From the NCBI GenBank assembly GCA_902791935.1, contig CADAXQ010000016.1:1-44516 (forward strand): a stretch of 44,516 bases of DNA, in the 5' to 3' direction. Position 1 is the stretch's first letter, and the number at the start of each line of letters is the position of its first letter. Source of the DNA: an uncultured Erysipelotrichaceae bacterium (GTDB lineage Bacteria > Bacillota_I > Bacilli_A > RFN20 > CAG-826). Shown in pieces: positions 15,120-26,757 of this stretch. The translations under genes and the position numbers were made by a program. A model generated the notes under the pieces. It worked only from the letters and a program-made list of their open reading frames with translations. It was not told the origin of the DNA and did no database searches.

Positions 15120-16400
15120 TTATTTCACAGGCTTCAAGACTTCGCGTCCGCCCATCCAAGGACGAAGCACTTCGGGAATGATGACTGAGCCATCTGGTTG
15201 TTGAAGTTGTTCGAGTAACGCCGGGAAGACACGCGAAGTTGCAAGGCCAGAACCATTCAAGGTGTGGCAGAAATGCATCTTGCCTTGTTTATCTTTGTAA
15301 CGAATCATGCCGCGCCGCGCTTGGTAGTCGCGAGCATTCGAGACAGAGGAGACTTCTTTGAAGATACCCATGGAAGGAATCCAGACTTCGATGTCGTAAG
15401 TACGGGCCATGGAGTGCGAGCAATCGCCAGCCGCGAGCTTATCGAGTTGATAGCAAAGGCCTAAACCTTCGAGTAACTTTTGCGCTTTCTTGACAAGTTC
15501 GTCAAAGGCAGCGTCCGAGCCAGTATCAGTGGTGTATTGCACCATTTCGACTTTGTTGAATTGATAACCACGGATCATGCCGCGTTCTTCGGTACGATAC
15601 GAACCAGCTTCTTTGCGGTAGCAAGGCGTATAAGCGAAGTATTTCTTCGGAAGTTCATCTTCCGAGAGCACTTCGTCACGATGCAAGTTCACCAATGCGG
15701 TTTCAGCGGTAGGAAGGATAAATTTCTTCGGTTCAGTTCCTTCTAACCAGAAGACATCTTCTTTGAATTTCGGGAATTGCCCTGCGGTAAAGCCAGATTG
15801 TTCATTTAAGATGTGGGGTGGAAGAATCATCGTATATCCATCGGCCAAATGGCTGGCGATGAAATAATTGATTAATGCCCATTCAAGTTGAGCGCCAAGG
15901 CCGGTATAAATCCAGGTGCCGGTGCCCGAGATTTTCGCGGCACGGGCATAATCGATTAGCCCTAACGATTCGGCTAAATCAACATGATTCTTCGGGGTAA
16001 AGCCATCGAATGTCGGTTTCTTGCCCCAAGAATAAATCGGGTGGTTGTTTTCTTTTCCACCACCGACCAAATCAGGATCCGGAAGGTTCGGAAGTACTTC
16101 AATCCGAGCTTGGATGTCCGCTTCCACGGCTTTCAAAGCTTCTTCGGCATCTTTGTTTTCGGCCGCTAACGCCTTGACTTGTTTGAAGATTTGTTGGACA
16201 TCTCCGCCTTCTTTCTTCACTTGCGGGACCGATTTCGAAAGACGGTTTTGTTCAGCCTTGTTTTCTTCGACTTTCTTGGTCAGTTCACGACGTTTTTGAA
16301 AATCGGCAAGTAAGGGAGCGGGATCAAAGTCCCAAAGTTTTTTCGCCAAGGCCTCTTTAACATATTCGGGCTTGGTTTCAATGAGTTTTGGATCAATCAT
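15120..16400 (-). CDS. serS: Seryl-tRNA synthetase
   Basis: A 426-aa class II aminoacyl-tRNA synthetase that charges tRNA-Ser. The N-terminal antiparallel coiled-coil arm (about residues 28-100, KKVEENKAEQNRLSK) contacts the tRNA long variable arm. The catalytic domain shows the TAETALVNLHRDE helix, motif 2 (YFAYTPCYRKEAGSYRTEERGMIRGYQF) and the C-terminal motif 3 segment NGSGLATSRVFPALLEQ. Length is typical. The ATG overlaps the end of the upstream glycosyltransferase gene by 8 nt. serS also lies near dnaA-gyrA in Bacillus, so the neighbourhood is ancestral. Confidence 0.96.
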   Translation of the reverse strand: MIDPKLIETKPEYVKEALAKKLWDFDPAPLLADFQKRRELTKKVEENKAEQNRLSKSVPQVKKEGGDVQQIFKQVKALAAENKDAEEALKAVEADIQARIEVLPNLPDPDLVGGGKENNHPIYSWGKKPTFDGFTPKNHVDLAESLGLIDYARAAKISGTGTWIYTGLGAQLEWALINYFIASHLADGYTMILPPHILNEQSGFTAGQFPKFKEDVFWLEGTEPKKFILPTAETALVNLHRDEVLSEDELPKKYFAYTPCYRKEAGSYRTEERGMIRGYQFNKVEMVQYTTDTGSDAAFDELVKKAQKLLEGLGLCYQLDKLAAGDCSHSMARTYDIEVWIPSMGIFKEVSSVSNARDYQARRGMIRYKDKQGKMHFCHTLNGSGLATSRVFPALLEQLQQPDGSVIIPEVLRPWMGGREVLKPVK

Positions 16401-17409
16401 GAGAATTCTCCTTCACGGATAATAACGTTTGGTAGAGAGGAAGAACGATATCACCTAAGTGGGTGAGATCGTTTTCTCCAGCCACACGATACCCGTTCAT
16501 TATAGTCGCTTCGGGCACGTTCGGGGAGTATGCCAGAAGTTTTGTCGCGGCTTCTTCGGGCGTCCGACAAGCTAAGTAAGTACCTTCCGGAAGCAGGCTA
16601 GATTCAGAATCCACAGAACCAACGCGGAAGATTTGGGTTTTGGCTGCTAACGCCTCTAACTCGCTTAAGGGGGAGGGGATGGCGTTTGCCGCAACAAGTA
16701 GTCCCGTTGCCCCCTTCATCGCTGACCGATAAAGGTCATCAGAAAGGACGGGGATAAATTTCAGATTCTTTGGAGAAACGCGATTCCATCTCGAAAGCGG
16801 CGAAGCTTCGTTCCCATAATCGCCACCCAAGAAGAATAAATGGTAATTTGGCAACATACTCGCCATTTTTTTGGCAAAATCAGTCGCATTCTTATCGCGG
16901 TAGCTTCCGAAAATCAATGCGTAAGGTTGATTAGCGGGGAAGCGTTCATAACGGCAGAAAATCTTCGCACCGACTTCATCAATCGCATCGAAACGGACCG
17001 GATTCACGCCGGGCGTAACGACAAAGACCGGTTTTTTAAATAAGTCTTTTTCGACGATTTCTTTCGCCCGTAACGAAGGAACGAACACCACGTCGGCTTG
17101 TTCTAACATCCGTTTCGCGCGGCTGGTAAGCACGTAACTTCCAAACGCGTCGGTTTCTAAGAAGCTCGCGTAGGGGTCTAGTTCCGTATAAAGAGCCGAT
17201 ACCACGACGGGCACGCCTTCTTCGTGTGCCGTTTTGATCATGCCTTCGTCGTCGGGTGACATCAGGTGACAGATATCTGGTTCCGCGTAGAGCGAATCGA
17301 CCAAGGCAACATGACGAAGCTCCATGGCCCCTTTTAGATTCTTTCTTAAGCGAGAGCCAAGGAAGATATCGTTTTCGGGGCCGGGGGCAAAGTGGATTAG
17401 GACTTTCAT
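16393..17409 (-). CDS. Glycosyltransferase-like protein (GT4, GT-B fold)
   Basis: A 338-aa protein that looks like a small GT-B glycosyltransferase. The N-terminal half has a sugar-transferase-like Rossmann pattern with SRAKRMLEQADVVFVPS, followed by the linker FVVTPGVNPVRFD. The C-terminal half has ALIFGSYRDKN, a YHLFFLGGDYG strand, and PSPLSELEALAAKT, which corresponds to the E-x7-E donor-binding region. It has no membrane segment. It begins 4 nt after the gyrA stop and overlaps serS, so it is embedded in the gyrase-serS operon, an unusual place for a transferase. Acceptor and donor are not predictable; a surface glycolipid role is speculation. Confidence 0.6.
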   Translation of the reverse strand: MKVLIHFAPGPENDIFLGSRLRKNLKGAMELRHVALVDSLYAEPDICHLMSPDDEGMIKTAHEEGVPVVVSALYTELDPYASFLETDAFGSYVLTSRAKRMLEQADVVFVPSLRAKEIVEKDLFKKPVFVVTPGVNPVRFDAIDEVGAKIFCRYERFPANQPYALIFGSYRDKNATDFAKKMASMLPNYHLFFLGGDYGNEASPLSRWNRVSPKNLKFIPVLSDDLYRSAMKGATGLLVAANAIPSPLSELEALAAKTQIFRVGSVDSESSLLPEGTYLACRTPEEAATKLLAYSPNVPEATIMNGYRVAGENDLTHLGDIVLPLYQTLLSVKENSHD

Positions 17410-17412
17410 CCG

Positions 17413-20124
17413 TTATTCCACGTCATCAGGCGTAGGATTATTCGTTTCCGAAGAGGCTTCTTCGTCTGAAGTTTCGTCTCCTTCATTCATTTGTTCGCGT
17501 TCTTCGTCAGAAAGCAATTGAGGATTCACTTCGTCTTCTTCTAACGGTTGTTCTTCTTCCGTTTCATCGGCATGAGGAACGATCGCGATAGCGGCAACTT
17601 TATTGCCTGGATCTAACGAAATGATATGGACACCGACCGTATTACGGCCAGCAATGTGGATTTGTGAAATCGGAGTGCGGATGACAATGCCTTTGTTGGT
17701 GATAACCATCAAATCTTCATCGCCATTCACGGCACGCATTGCAGTGAGTTCACCGTTTTTGCCATTGCTCTTCAACGAGAAGACGCCTTTGGCACCACGC
17801 GAAGTCAAACGATAGCCATCATAATGAGTAACACTGCCATCTTCGTTGGTCACATCGGTATCTTGGCTATAGGAGAGCTTACCAAAGCCATTCGAGGTTA
17901 AGACTAAGATGAGTTTGCCTTCCATAGAGCCCGTGATGTCCACAAGATGCGAACCATCTTTGAGGTTCATACCCGTGACACCGGCGGCAGTGCGTCCCAT
18001 CGGACGAACTTCGTCTTCATTGAAGGAGCAAACTTTTCCATTGCTAGACGCCAAGGAAATGATGTCGTGCCCATGAGTCTTCTTCACGTCAAGGAGTTCA
18101 TCGCCATCGCGGAGATTGATGGCGCGTTTGCCATTCGTATGAATTGAGGAGAATTCCGTTAAGGAAGTCCGTTTCACCACGCCGTTTACGGTCGCAAAGA
18201 AGAGATATTCGCCTTCTGGATATTCATCGCAAGGAACAATGGCGACAATCTTTTCATCTTGCGCCAAATTCAAGAAGTTAATGGCAGGAACGCCTTTGGA
18301 GTTCCGTTCGCCATCCGGGATTTGATAACCCCGTAACCGGTAAACGAAGCCTAAGCTAGAGAAGAACATGATGTCCGTGTGCGTCTTGGTGTGAATCATC
18401 AAGTGGACCATGTCTCCTGCGGTGGTGGTGATGCCTTTCACGCCACGTCCGCCACGGTTTTGAGTACGGAACGTGTCTTCAGACATCCGTTTCAAGTAGC
18501 CTTTCTTCGTTAAGACAACGATGATGTTCTCTTGCGGAAGCAGGTCTTCGTTATCAATGTCAGCGGCTTCATTGGAGATTTCAGTCAAACGAGCATCGCC
18601 ATATTTGTTCCGTATTTCGGTTAATTCCTCAATCATCATGCCCATGATGTTGGCACGATCCGAAAGCAACCAGTTATAGTGGGCAATGTTTTTGGTTAAT
18701 TCGGCATGTTCGGCTTGGAGCTTGTCTTGTTCCAATCCTTCCAAACGACGGAGCGTCATGGATAAGATGGCATCCGTTTGCGGTTTTGATAAGCCGAAGC
18801 GTTCATTTAATTTCGCCGCAGATTCCTCATCGGTTTTGCTGCCACGGATGATGTGAATGACTTCATCGATGTTATCATGCGCCAAAATCAAACCAACAAC
18901 GATGTGATCGCGGTCGGTATCGCGTTGTAATAAGAACTTCGTCCGACGGGTTAAGACATCCATCTGGAAGTCGATGTAGTTTTGAATTAACGGAACGATG
19001 CCTAAAACTTTTGGCTCGCCATTCACCAAGCAAAGGTTAATGACGCCATAGGTCGTCTGCATCTGCGTGTGTTTCAATAAGTTATTCGCAACGACTTCTG
19101 GAATGGCATCGCGGCGGACTTCAATCACGACACGAATGCCTTCTTTCGAAGATTCATCGCGGATATCCGTAATGCCATCAATGATTTTTTCACGGACCAA
19201 AGAGGCCATGTTTTCAATCATGGCGGCCTTGTTCACCTGATAAGGAATCTCCGTGATGATAATCGAGGCTTTGCCGGACTCTGATTCTTCAATGTTATAT
19301 TTCGAACGGATGTTGATGGTACCAGTGCCGGTGGTGAAATAATCCAAGATGCCTTGACGGCCGAGGATAACGCCGCCTGTCGGGAAATCTGGACCATAGA
19401 TGTAGTTTTGCATCAATTCTAGCGGGGTAATCTCGGGTTTTTTCGCCACGGCAATCACCGCGTTAATGGCTTCGGTTAAGTTGTGGGTTGGCATGTTGGT
19501 CGCCATACCGACAGCAATACCTTCTGAACCATTCACGATCAAGTTCGGGAAACGGGATGGCAAAACGCTTGGTTCGCGTTCCGTGCCATCATAGTTATCC
19601 ACGAAATCAACGGTGTCTTTATCTAAGTCACGAACCATTTCGACGGCTAATTTTGTCATACGCGCTTCGGTATAACGCATGGCGGCGGCTTCGTCGCCAT
19701 CGACGTCACCGAAGTTACCATGGCCATCGACCAAGGTGTAGCGCATGGCGAATGGTTGCGCCATACGGACTAATGTGCCGTACAAAGCGGCATCGCCGTG
19801 TGGGTGATATTTACCCATGACGTCGCCGACAATACGTGCCGATTTCTTGTAAGGCTTGCCTGGTTGCATGCCCGATTCGTTCATGCCGAAGATAATTCGG
19901 CGTTGAACGGGTTTTAAACCATCACGAACATCCGGAATCGCCCGGCTTTCGATGACGGACATCGAATAGCTTAAGAAAGCGGTTTGGACTTCGTTAGTAA
20001 TCTCGCGGTCGATTAAACCCGGGACAATGCCTGCGACCGCACCGGCGGAAGAATCTCCGGCGGCTTCCGCGTTGTTGTTATTGGTTTCCGCGGGGGAATC
20101 CATTTTCTTTTCTTCGTCTGCCAT
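17413..20124 (-). CDS. gyrA: DNA gyrase subunit A
   Basis: A 903-aa breakage-reunion subunit of gyrase. After a 35-residue charged, low-complexity N-terminal extension the winged-helix and tower domains follow, with the catalytic Tyr in AAMRYTEAR (about residue 151). The C-terminal beta-pinwheel includes the GyrA box as QNRGGRG, which is needed for negative supercoiling and marks it as gyrase rather than topoisomerase IV. In the quinolone-binding helix HPHGDAALYG the positions matching E. coli S83 and D87 are Ala112 and Gly116. The last 60 residues are very acidic. GGGAG lies 8 nt before the ATG; it is 15 nt downstream of gyrB. Confidence 0.97.
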   Translation of the reverse strand: MADEEKKMDSPAETNNNNAEAAGDSSAGAVAGIVPGLIDREITNEVQTAFLSYSMSVIESRAIPDVRDGLKPVQRRIIFGMNESGMQPGKPYKKSARIVGDVMGKYHPHGDAALYGTLVRMAQPFAMRYTLVDGHGNFGDVDGDEAAAMRYTEARMTKLAVEMVRDLDKDTVDFVDNYDGTEREPSVLPSRFPNLIVNGSEGIAVGMATNMPTHNLTEAINAVIAVAKKPEITPLELMQNYIYGPDFPTGGVILGRQGILDYFTTGTGTINIRSKYNIEESESGKASIIITEIPYQVNKAAMIENMASLVREKIIDGITDIRDESSKEGIRVVIEVRRDAIPEVVANNLLKHTQMQTTYGVINLCLVNGEPKVLGIVPLIQNYIDFQMDVLTRRTKFLLQRDTDRDHIVVGLILAHDNIDEVIHIIRGSKTDEESAAKLNERFGLSKPQTDAILSMTLRRLEGLEQDKLQAEHAELTKNIAHYNWLLSDRANIMGMMIEELTEIRNKYGDARLTEISNEAADIDNEDLLPQENIIVVLTKKGYLKRMSEDTFRTQNRGGRGVKGITTTAGDMVHLMIHTKTHTDIMFFSSLGFVYRLRGYQIPDGERNSKGVPAINFLNLAQDEKIVAIVPCDEYPEGEYLFFATVNGVVKRTSLTEFSSIHTNGKRAINLRDGDELLDVKKTHGHDIISLASSNGKVCSFNEDEVRPMGRTAAGVTGMNLKDGSHLVDITGSMEGKLILVLTSNGFGKLSYSQDTDVTNEDGSVTHYDGYRLTSRGAKGVFSLKSNGKNGELTAMRAVNGDEDLMVITNKGIVIRTPISQIHIAGRNTVGVHIISLDPGNKVAAIAIVPHADETEEEQPLEEDEVNPQLLSDEEREQMNEGDETSDEEASSETNNPTPDDVE

Positions 20125-20139
20125 AACATTCTCCCTTCA

Positions 20140-23334
<3,195 letters not shown>

Positions 23335-23338
<4 letters not shown>

Positions 23339-23556
23339 TGATCGACCAATACGATGGTCAGGTCCGGAAATTCGATTTTGTCATTCACCCGTAGCTTGCG
23401 TCCGCGACGGTTTTCCGCTTCTCCGTTTACTTTCACCTCGTGGGTGGCGAGATACGCTTTCGCTTCTCCGCCTTCGTCCACGATGCGTGCCAACTTCAGA
23501 AGTTGTCCAAGCGTGATGTAATCGGTGTGGATGAGAATCTTCTTCGGCTCTGCCAT
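23335..23556 (-). CDS. yaaA: S4-domain RNA-binding protein YaaA
   Basis: A 73-aa S4-domain protein (YaaA/YlmH-like RNA-binding fold), always found between dnaN and recF in Bacilli. The S4 core is ITLGQLLKLARIVDEGGEAK with ATHEVKVNGEAENRRGRKL. The ATG at 23556 is preferred: GAGG lies 9 nt upstream. An in-frame TTG 48 nt further up is part of the putative -35 of the promoter, so it is unlikely to be translated. The precise function is unknown; a role in ribosome or RNA binding is assumed. Confidence 0.9.
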
Positions 23557-23575
23557 GTCTTCTAACCTCACCAAT

Positions 23576-23604
23576 AGTTTACTACTACGTAGTAATCTCG
23601 CCAA
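23576..23604 (-). promoter_or_regulatory. yaaA-recF-gyrBA promoter with a palindrome in the spacer
   Basis: On the minus strand TTGGCG (23604-23599), a 17-nt spacer and TAAACT (23581-23576) form a promoter with +1 near 23569. The spacer contains the perfect 12-bp palindrome TACTACGTAGTA (23583-23594), a typical operator position. Confidence 0.55.
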
Positions 23605-23703
23605 CTAAAATCGGGCGAAAAATGGCTTAATTTTGCATTTTCTTGCTTTGTCCGCTCTCTCACACGTCCGAATAGTCGTTTTTGCGTAGAAAGGCTGTTT
23701 TTG

Positions 23704-23728
23704 CCCCGAAAACGGGGATTGTTTTTTC
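23704..23728 (+). terminator. Terminator-like hairpin with no obvious parent gene
   Basis: CCCCG-AAAA-CGGGG is followed by ATTGTTTTTTC on the plus strand. All genes around it are on the minus strand, so it has no visible client. Confidence 0.4.
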
Positions 23729-23735
23729 AGTTGAC

Positions 23736-23763
23736 TAAAAAAGCGGCGGCTGAAGCCACCGCC
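23736..23763 (-). terminator. dnaA-dnaN terminator
   Basis: On the minus strand GCGGTGGC pairs with GCCGCCGC (one wobble) around TTCA, followed by TTTTTT. It separates dnaA-dnaN from yaaA. Confidence 0.85.
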
Positions 23764-23779
23764 GTTAGGAGAAAAACGA

Positions 23780-24901
23780 TTAACGGGTACGAATCGGGGT
23801 GATGAGTTCCACGACGGAATCGTCGTTCGGATTCACCACCACAAACGGCTTCATTTCCCCGATAAACTTCATTTGCACGTCATCAGAGACCACCGCTTTG
23901 ATGGCTTGAGAGACAAACATCGCGTTAAACGCAACTTCAAGCCGTTCGCCTTCATAATGGAATGAGGAGATTTCTTCCGCACCGCTTCCGTTTTGATCGG
24001 AGGAAGAAGAAACCGATACACCTTCTGGACCCATAGAGAGTTTCACGATGGCGGCTCTATCGGTGGATAAAATCGAAACACGGCTGATGGCGCTTAGTAG
24101 TTGTGGCGCAGAGACGTTCAAACGATAGTTGAAGTTCGTTGGGATGATGGAGTTCGAGACAGGGTAATCCCCCGCGATCAAACGGCTCTTTACGATGGTA
24201 TTCGCGAAGCTGAAGATAATCTTTTGCTCACTAGCAGCAATTTCAACGTCGACACAGCCTTCGAAGAGACGAACGACTTCAGATAATGTCTTAGCAGGAA
24301 TGTTCGCCGAGAAACGAATGGAAGGATCAATTTCGATTGATTTCCGAGAAAGGCGGGCGGAGTCAGTCGCGGTTGCCGTCAAACGGCCCGCTTCGCCACG
24401 GAGGTTAATCGCCATTAAAATCGGGCGAGTGTTCTTATCCAATGCTGCAAAAGCAGTAGTTTCCACCAGTTTCGTTAAATCGTTGCAAGGAATTGAGAAG
24501 ATGTTTCCCGACTTCTCCAAATCGATGTCTGGATATTCTTCTGCGTTTTGGCAGTTTAACGAATAATCGGTCTTTCCATCGCCGATTTTAGCGATACGGT
24601 CATCAATGACTTCCAAGGAGATTTCTTCTCCTTCCATCATTTGAACCGCTTTGGTCAAAAGATTGGCGACGATTAAAGTAGAACCAAACGTATAGTTACG
24701 GATGATTTCTTTGTCTCCGTTTACTAAAGGGATTAATGTCCAAATCGCAATATCATCGTTATCGGCAGTAATCTCTAATCCTTTGGCCGTCATCTCTAAC
24801 TTAAAGCAAAGTAACGTCGGATTAGGGCTACGTCCGCTGATGGCGTGAGAAGCAATGAGCAATCCTTTCAAAAAATCATTTTTGTTGATCGTGAAGCGCA
24901 T
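23780..24901 (-). CDS. dnaN: DNA polymerase III sliding clamp (beta subunit)
   Basis: A 373-aa beta clamp that tethers DNA polymerase III and other clamp-binding proteins to DNA. The three-domain layout and length are normal. It starts MRFTINKNDFLKGLLIASHAI and ends in the conserved LITPIRTR C-terminus, next to the hydrophobic cleft that binds clamp motifs. GGGAG lies 8 nt before the ATG. The leader coincides with the DnaA-trio element of the origin, so transcription into dnaN crosses the unwinding site. Confidence 0.97.
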   Translation of the reverse strand: MRFTINKNDFLKGLLIASHAISGRSPNPTLLCFKLEMTAKGLEITADNDDIAIWTLIPLVNGDKEIIRNYTFGSTLIVANLLTKAVQMMEGEEISLEVIDDRIAKIGDGKTDYSLNCQNAEEYPDIDLEKSGNIFSIPCNDLTKLVETTAFAALDKNTRPILMAINLRGEAGRLTATATDSARLSRKSIEIDPSIRFSANIPAKTLSEVVRLFEGCVDVEIAASEQKIIFSFANTIVKSRLIAGDYPVSNSIIPTNFNYRLNVSAPQLLSAISRVSILSTDRAAIVKLSMGPEGVSVSSSSDQNGSGAEEISSFHYEGERLEVAFNAMFVSQAIKAVVSDDVQMKFIGEMKPFVVVNPNDDSVVELITPIRTR

Positions 24902-24925
24902 ATCTATCTCCCTTTTCTTTCTTTT

Positions 24926-24989
24926 TAATAATAATACTAATAATAAGCATGGTGGACAAAGTGGAAAACTCGTTTCTTATGGTGGAATA
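24926..24989. other. oriC unwinding region: DnaA-trio array and adjacent DnaA boxes
   Basis: On the plus strand 24926-24946 is seven consecutive trinucleotides, TAA except TAC in fourth place. Read 3' to 5' they fit the DnaA-trio pattern (A/G)AT. Four nt away come two abutting 9-mers on the minus strand, TTGTCCACC (24959-24951) and TTTTCCACT (24968-24960), two and one mismatches from the box consensus, then a weaker third near 24981-24989. Order and polarity (boxes, short spacer, trios on the opposite strand) match the basal unwinding element described downstream of dnaA in Bacillus subtilis. Confidence 0.7.
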
Positions 24990-25035
24990 TTTTTCTTCGT
25001 CCTTCTTTTGCAATTTGTTCAATCTTTCGATGACA

Positions 25036-26400
25036 TCATTTCTTTAGCCGTTCTTTTAATTCGTTTACGGCTTGTGCGAGAGCGGTGTCAGTTTTCAACG
25101 ATTTCTCCACTTTGTTTACACCGTTCATCACCGTCGCGTGATCTTTGCCACCGAAGTAACGGCCAATTTTTTGGAACGGGACATCCATCAAATCGCGGAT
25201 GAGATACATGGAGATGTGTCTTGCCATGGCGATTTGGGACGTACGGACGTTACCTTGGATTTGATAAGGGGCAAGGTTGTAATAATCCGCGACTGTGTTG
25301 ATGATCTTCTGTTCGGAAAGCTTTTCTTCGTCTTCTTTGACGTCCACTAAGCCTGATACGGAACGCATTGCCGTCTCTAAATCGACATGTTTCACTGGAT
25401 GGATGTTGATTGTGTAGAAGAGAAGACGGTCAAACGCTCCTTCAAGTTCCCGGACGTTCTTTCCGAAACGTCTTGCTAAGAATTCCAAGGCGGCTGGATC
25501 AAAGTCCTCAATGTTGAGATTATTCGCTTGAATCCTGGTTTTTAAGATGTTGACGCAGGTTTCCATTTCTGGAGCGTGGATCGATAATGGCAACCCTTGC
25601 ACAAACCGGGACTTTAACCGGTCATCCAACCCGTTCAGTTTTGAAGGATGCTGATCAGAAGTTAAAACGATTTGCTTCCCATTTTGATAGAAGTTGTTAT
25701 AAATCGAGAAGAACGTTTCTTCCGTGGCTTTTTTATTCGACAAGAATTGGACGTCATCGACAAGCAGCATATCCACCGAATTCTTGAACCAATCAACAAT
25801 AGAGGCGCCTTCTTTATCGCCCTTTACATATTTAATGTATTCATCCAAGAATTCTTGCGCATGTACATAGAGAACGCGCATCTTGGGATATTTCTCTTTG
25901 GCGGCGTTCCCGATCGCGTGTAATAAGTGGGTTTTGCCTAAGCCGGAATCTCCATAGATAAGGATGGGGTTATAGAGCTTGCCGGGCTGTTGAGAAGCGA
26001 TTAAGGCCGCTTGGAACGCCTCGCGATTCGATGGACCTGTGACGAAATTCTTAAAGGTATAATTCGGATTTAACACAGAATCCGCGAAGTATTGTGGCTT
26101 TTCGGGTTCTTTCTCCGTGTGATAAGCGGAAAGTTTATCGGCGGTGATAAAATGAGCGACAAAATTGGACTCGGTGATTCGTTGCAATACTTCATTGACC
26201 ATCGATTGATATTTGGCTTGTTGCAAAACAGTCTCCGCAACAGAAGAATTCACCACAACGAAAACTTCTCCTCCGTCGATGTGATCGATATAAGATTCCC
26301 CGAGGAAGGTGGCAAAGGCTTGGTCGTCGTCAAACTCTTTTTGTAGTAGCGGGAGTGCTTGATCCCATATGGCGACTAATGTAGAAGGCTTACTATCCAT
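25036..26400 (-). CDS. dnaA: Chromosomal replication initiator DnaA
   Basis: A 454-aa AAA+ initiator that binds DnaA boxes and melts oriC. Domain I (about 1-85) is followed by a short linker. The AAA+ core has Walker A GDSGLGKTHLL and Walker B LLVDDVQFL, with the box VII arginine-finger region FGKNVRELEGAFDRL. Domain IV carries the DNA-binding signature GGKDHATVMNGVNKVE. Length is typical of Bacilli. AAGG lies 8 nt before the ATG. It heads the dnaA-dnaN operon. Confidence 0.98.
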   Translation of the reverse strand: MDSKPSTLVAIWDQALPLLQKEFDDDQAFATFLGESYIDHIDGGEVFVVVNSSVAETVLQQAKYQSMVNEVLQRITESNFVAHFITADKLSAYHTEKEPEKPQYFADSVLNPNYTFKNFVTGPSNREAFQAALIASQQPGKLYNPILIYGDSGLGKTHLLHAIGNAAKEKYPKMRVLYVHAQEFLDEYIKYVKGDKEGASIVDWFKNSVDMLLVDDVQFLSNKKATEETFFSIYNNFYQNGKQIVLTSDQHPSKLNGLDDRLKSRFVQGLPLSIHAPEMETCVNILKTRIQANNLNIEDFDPAALEFLARRFGKNVRELEGAFDRLLFYTINIHPVKHVDLETAMRSVSGLVDVKEDEEKLSEQKIINTVADYYNLAPYQIQGNVRTSQIAMARHISMYLIRDLMDVPFQKIGRYFGGKDHATVMNGVNKVEKSLKTDTALAQAVNELKERLKK

Positions 26401-26416
26401 AAAAATACCTTGTGAT

Positions 26417-26438
26417 ATTTTAGTGATTTTGTGGATAA
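26417..26438 (-). promoter_or_regulatory. Putative dnaA promoter overlapped by a DnaA box
   Basis: TAAAAT (26422-26417) lies 16 nt before the dnaA ATG, with +1 near 26410. The perfect DnaA box at 26430-26438 sits in the region between -10 and -35, a position that would let DnaA repress its own gene. Confidence 0.5.
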
Positions 26439-26743
26439 ATTTCGACTAAAATCAGGGCAAAAATAATTTGTCCACAATTAAAACAGCCAAAACCCCCACA
26501 ACAGGTCGAAGAAAACGAGTTTTCCACAAAATGCAAATTGTGGAAAAATTGTGGAAAACTTTTCCCGAAATGCCGTTATGTGTAGAAAACGATTTTCTTG
26601 GACTTACTTACCTTTTAACGCCTATAAAAAATCAACTATTCATCGAAGAATTGTTTCATTATCCACCGAATTCACAATCCCTCAATTCACCGTCGATGTG
26701 GAGAAAATTTGTAACGGGATTTTCATACTTTGACGGTGGATAA
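26430..26743. other. oriC: DnaA-box cluster upstream of dnaA
   Basis: Eight DnaA-box-like 9-mers lie in 314 nt. Plus orientation: TTGTCCACA 26468, TTTTCCACA 26520, TTATCCACC 26659. Minus orientation: TTATCCACA 26430-26438 (perfect), TTTTCCACA 26539-26547 and 26550-26558 (tandem, 2 nt apart), TTCTCCACA 26697-26705, TTATCCACC 26735-26743. AT-rich DNA lies between. With the trio element downstream of dnaA this makes a bipartite origin, as in Bacillus. Confidence 0.88.
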
Positions 26744-26757
26744 CTGGATTAAGTTAT

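Noticed and set aside
23557-23604. A longer YaaA starting at a TTG
   Set aside because: The TTG belongs to the putative -35 and the extra residues are not part of the S4 domain; GAGG and an ATG at 23556 fit better.
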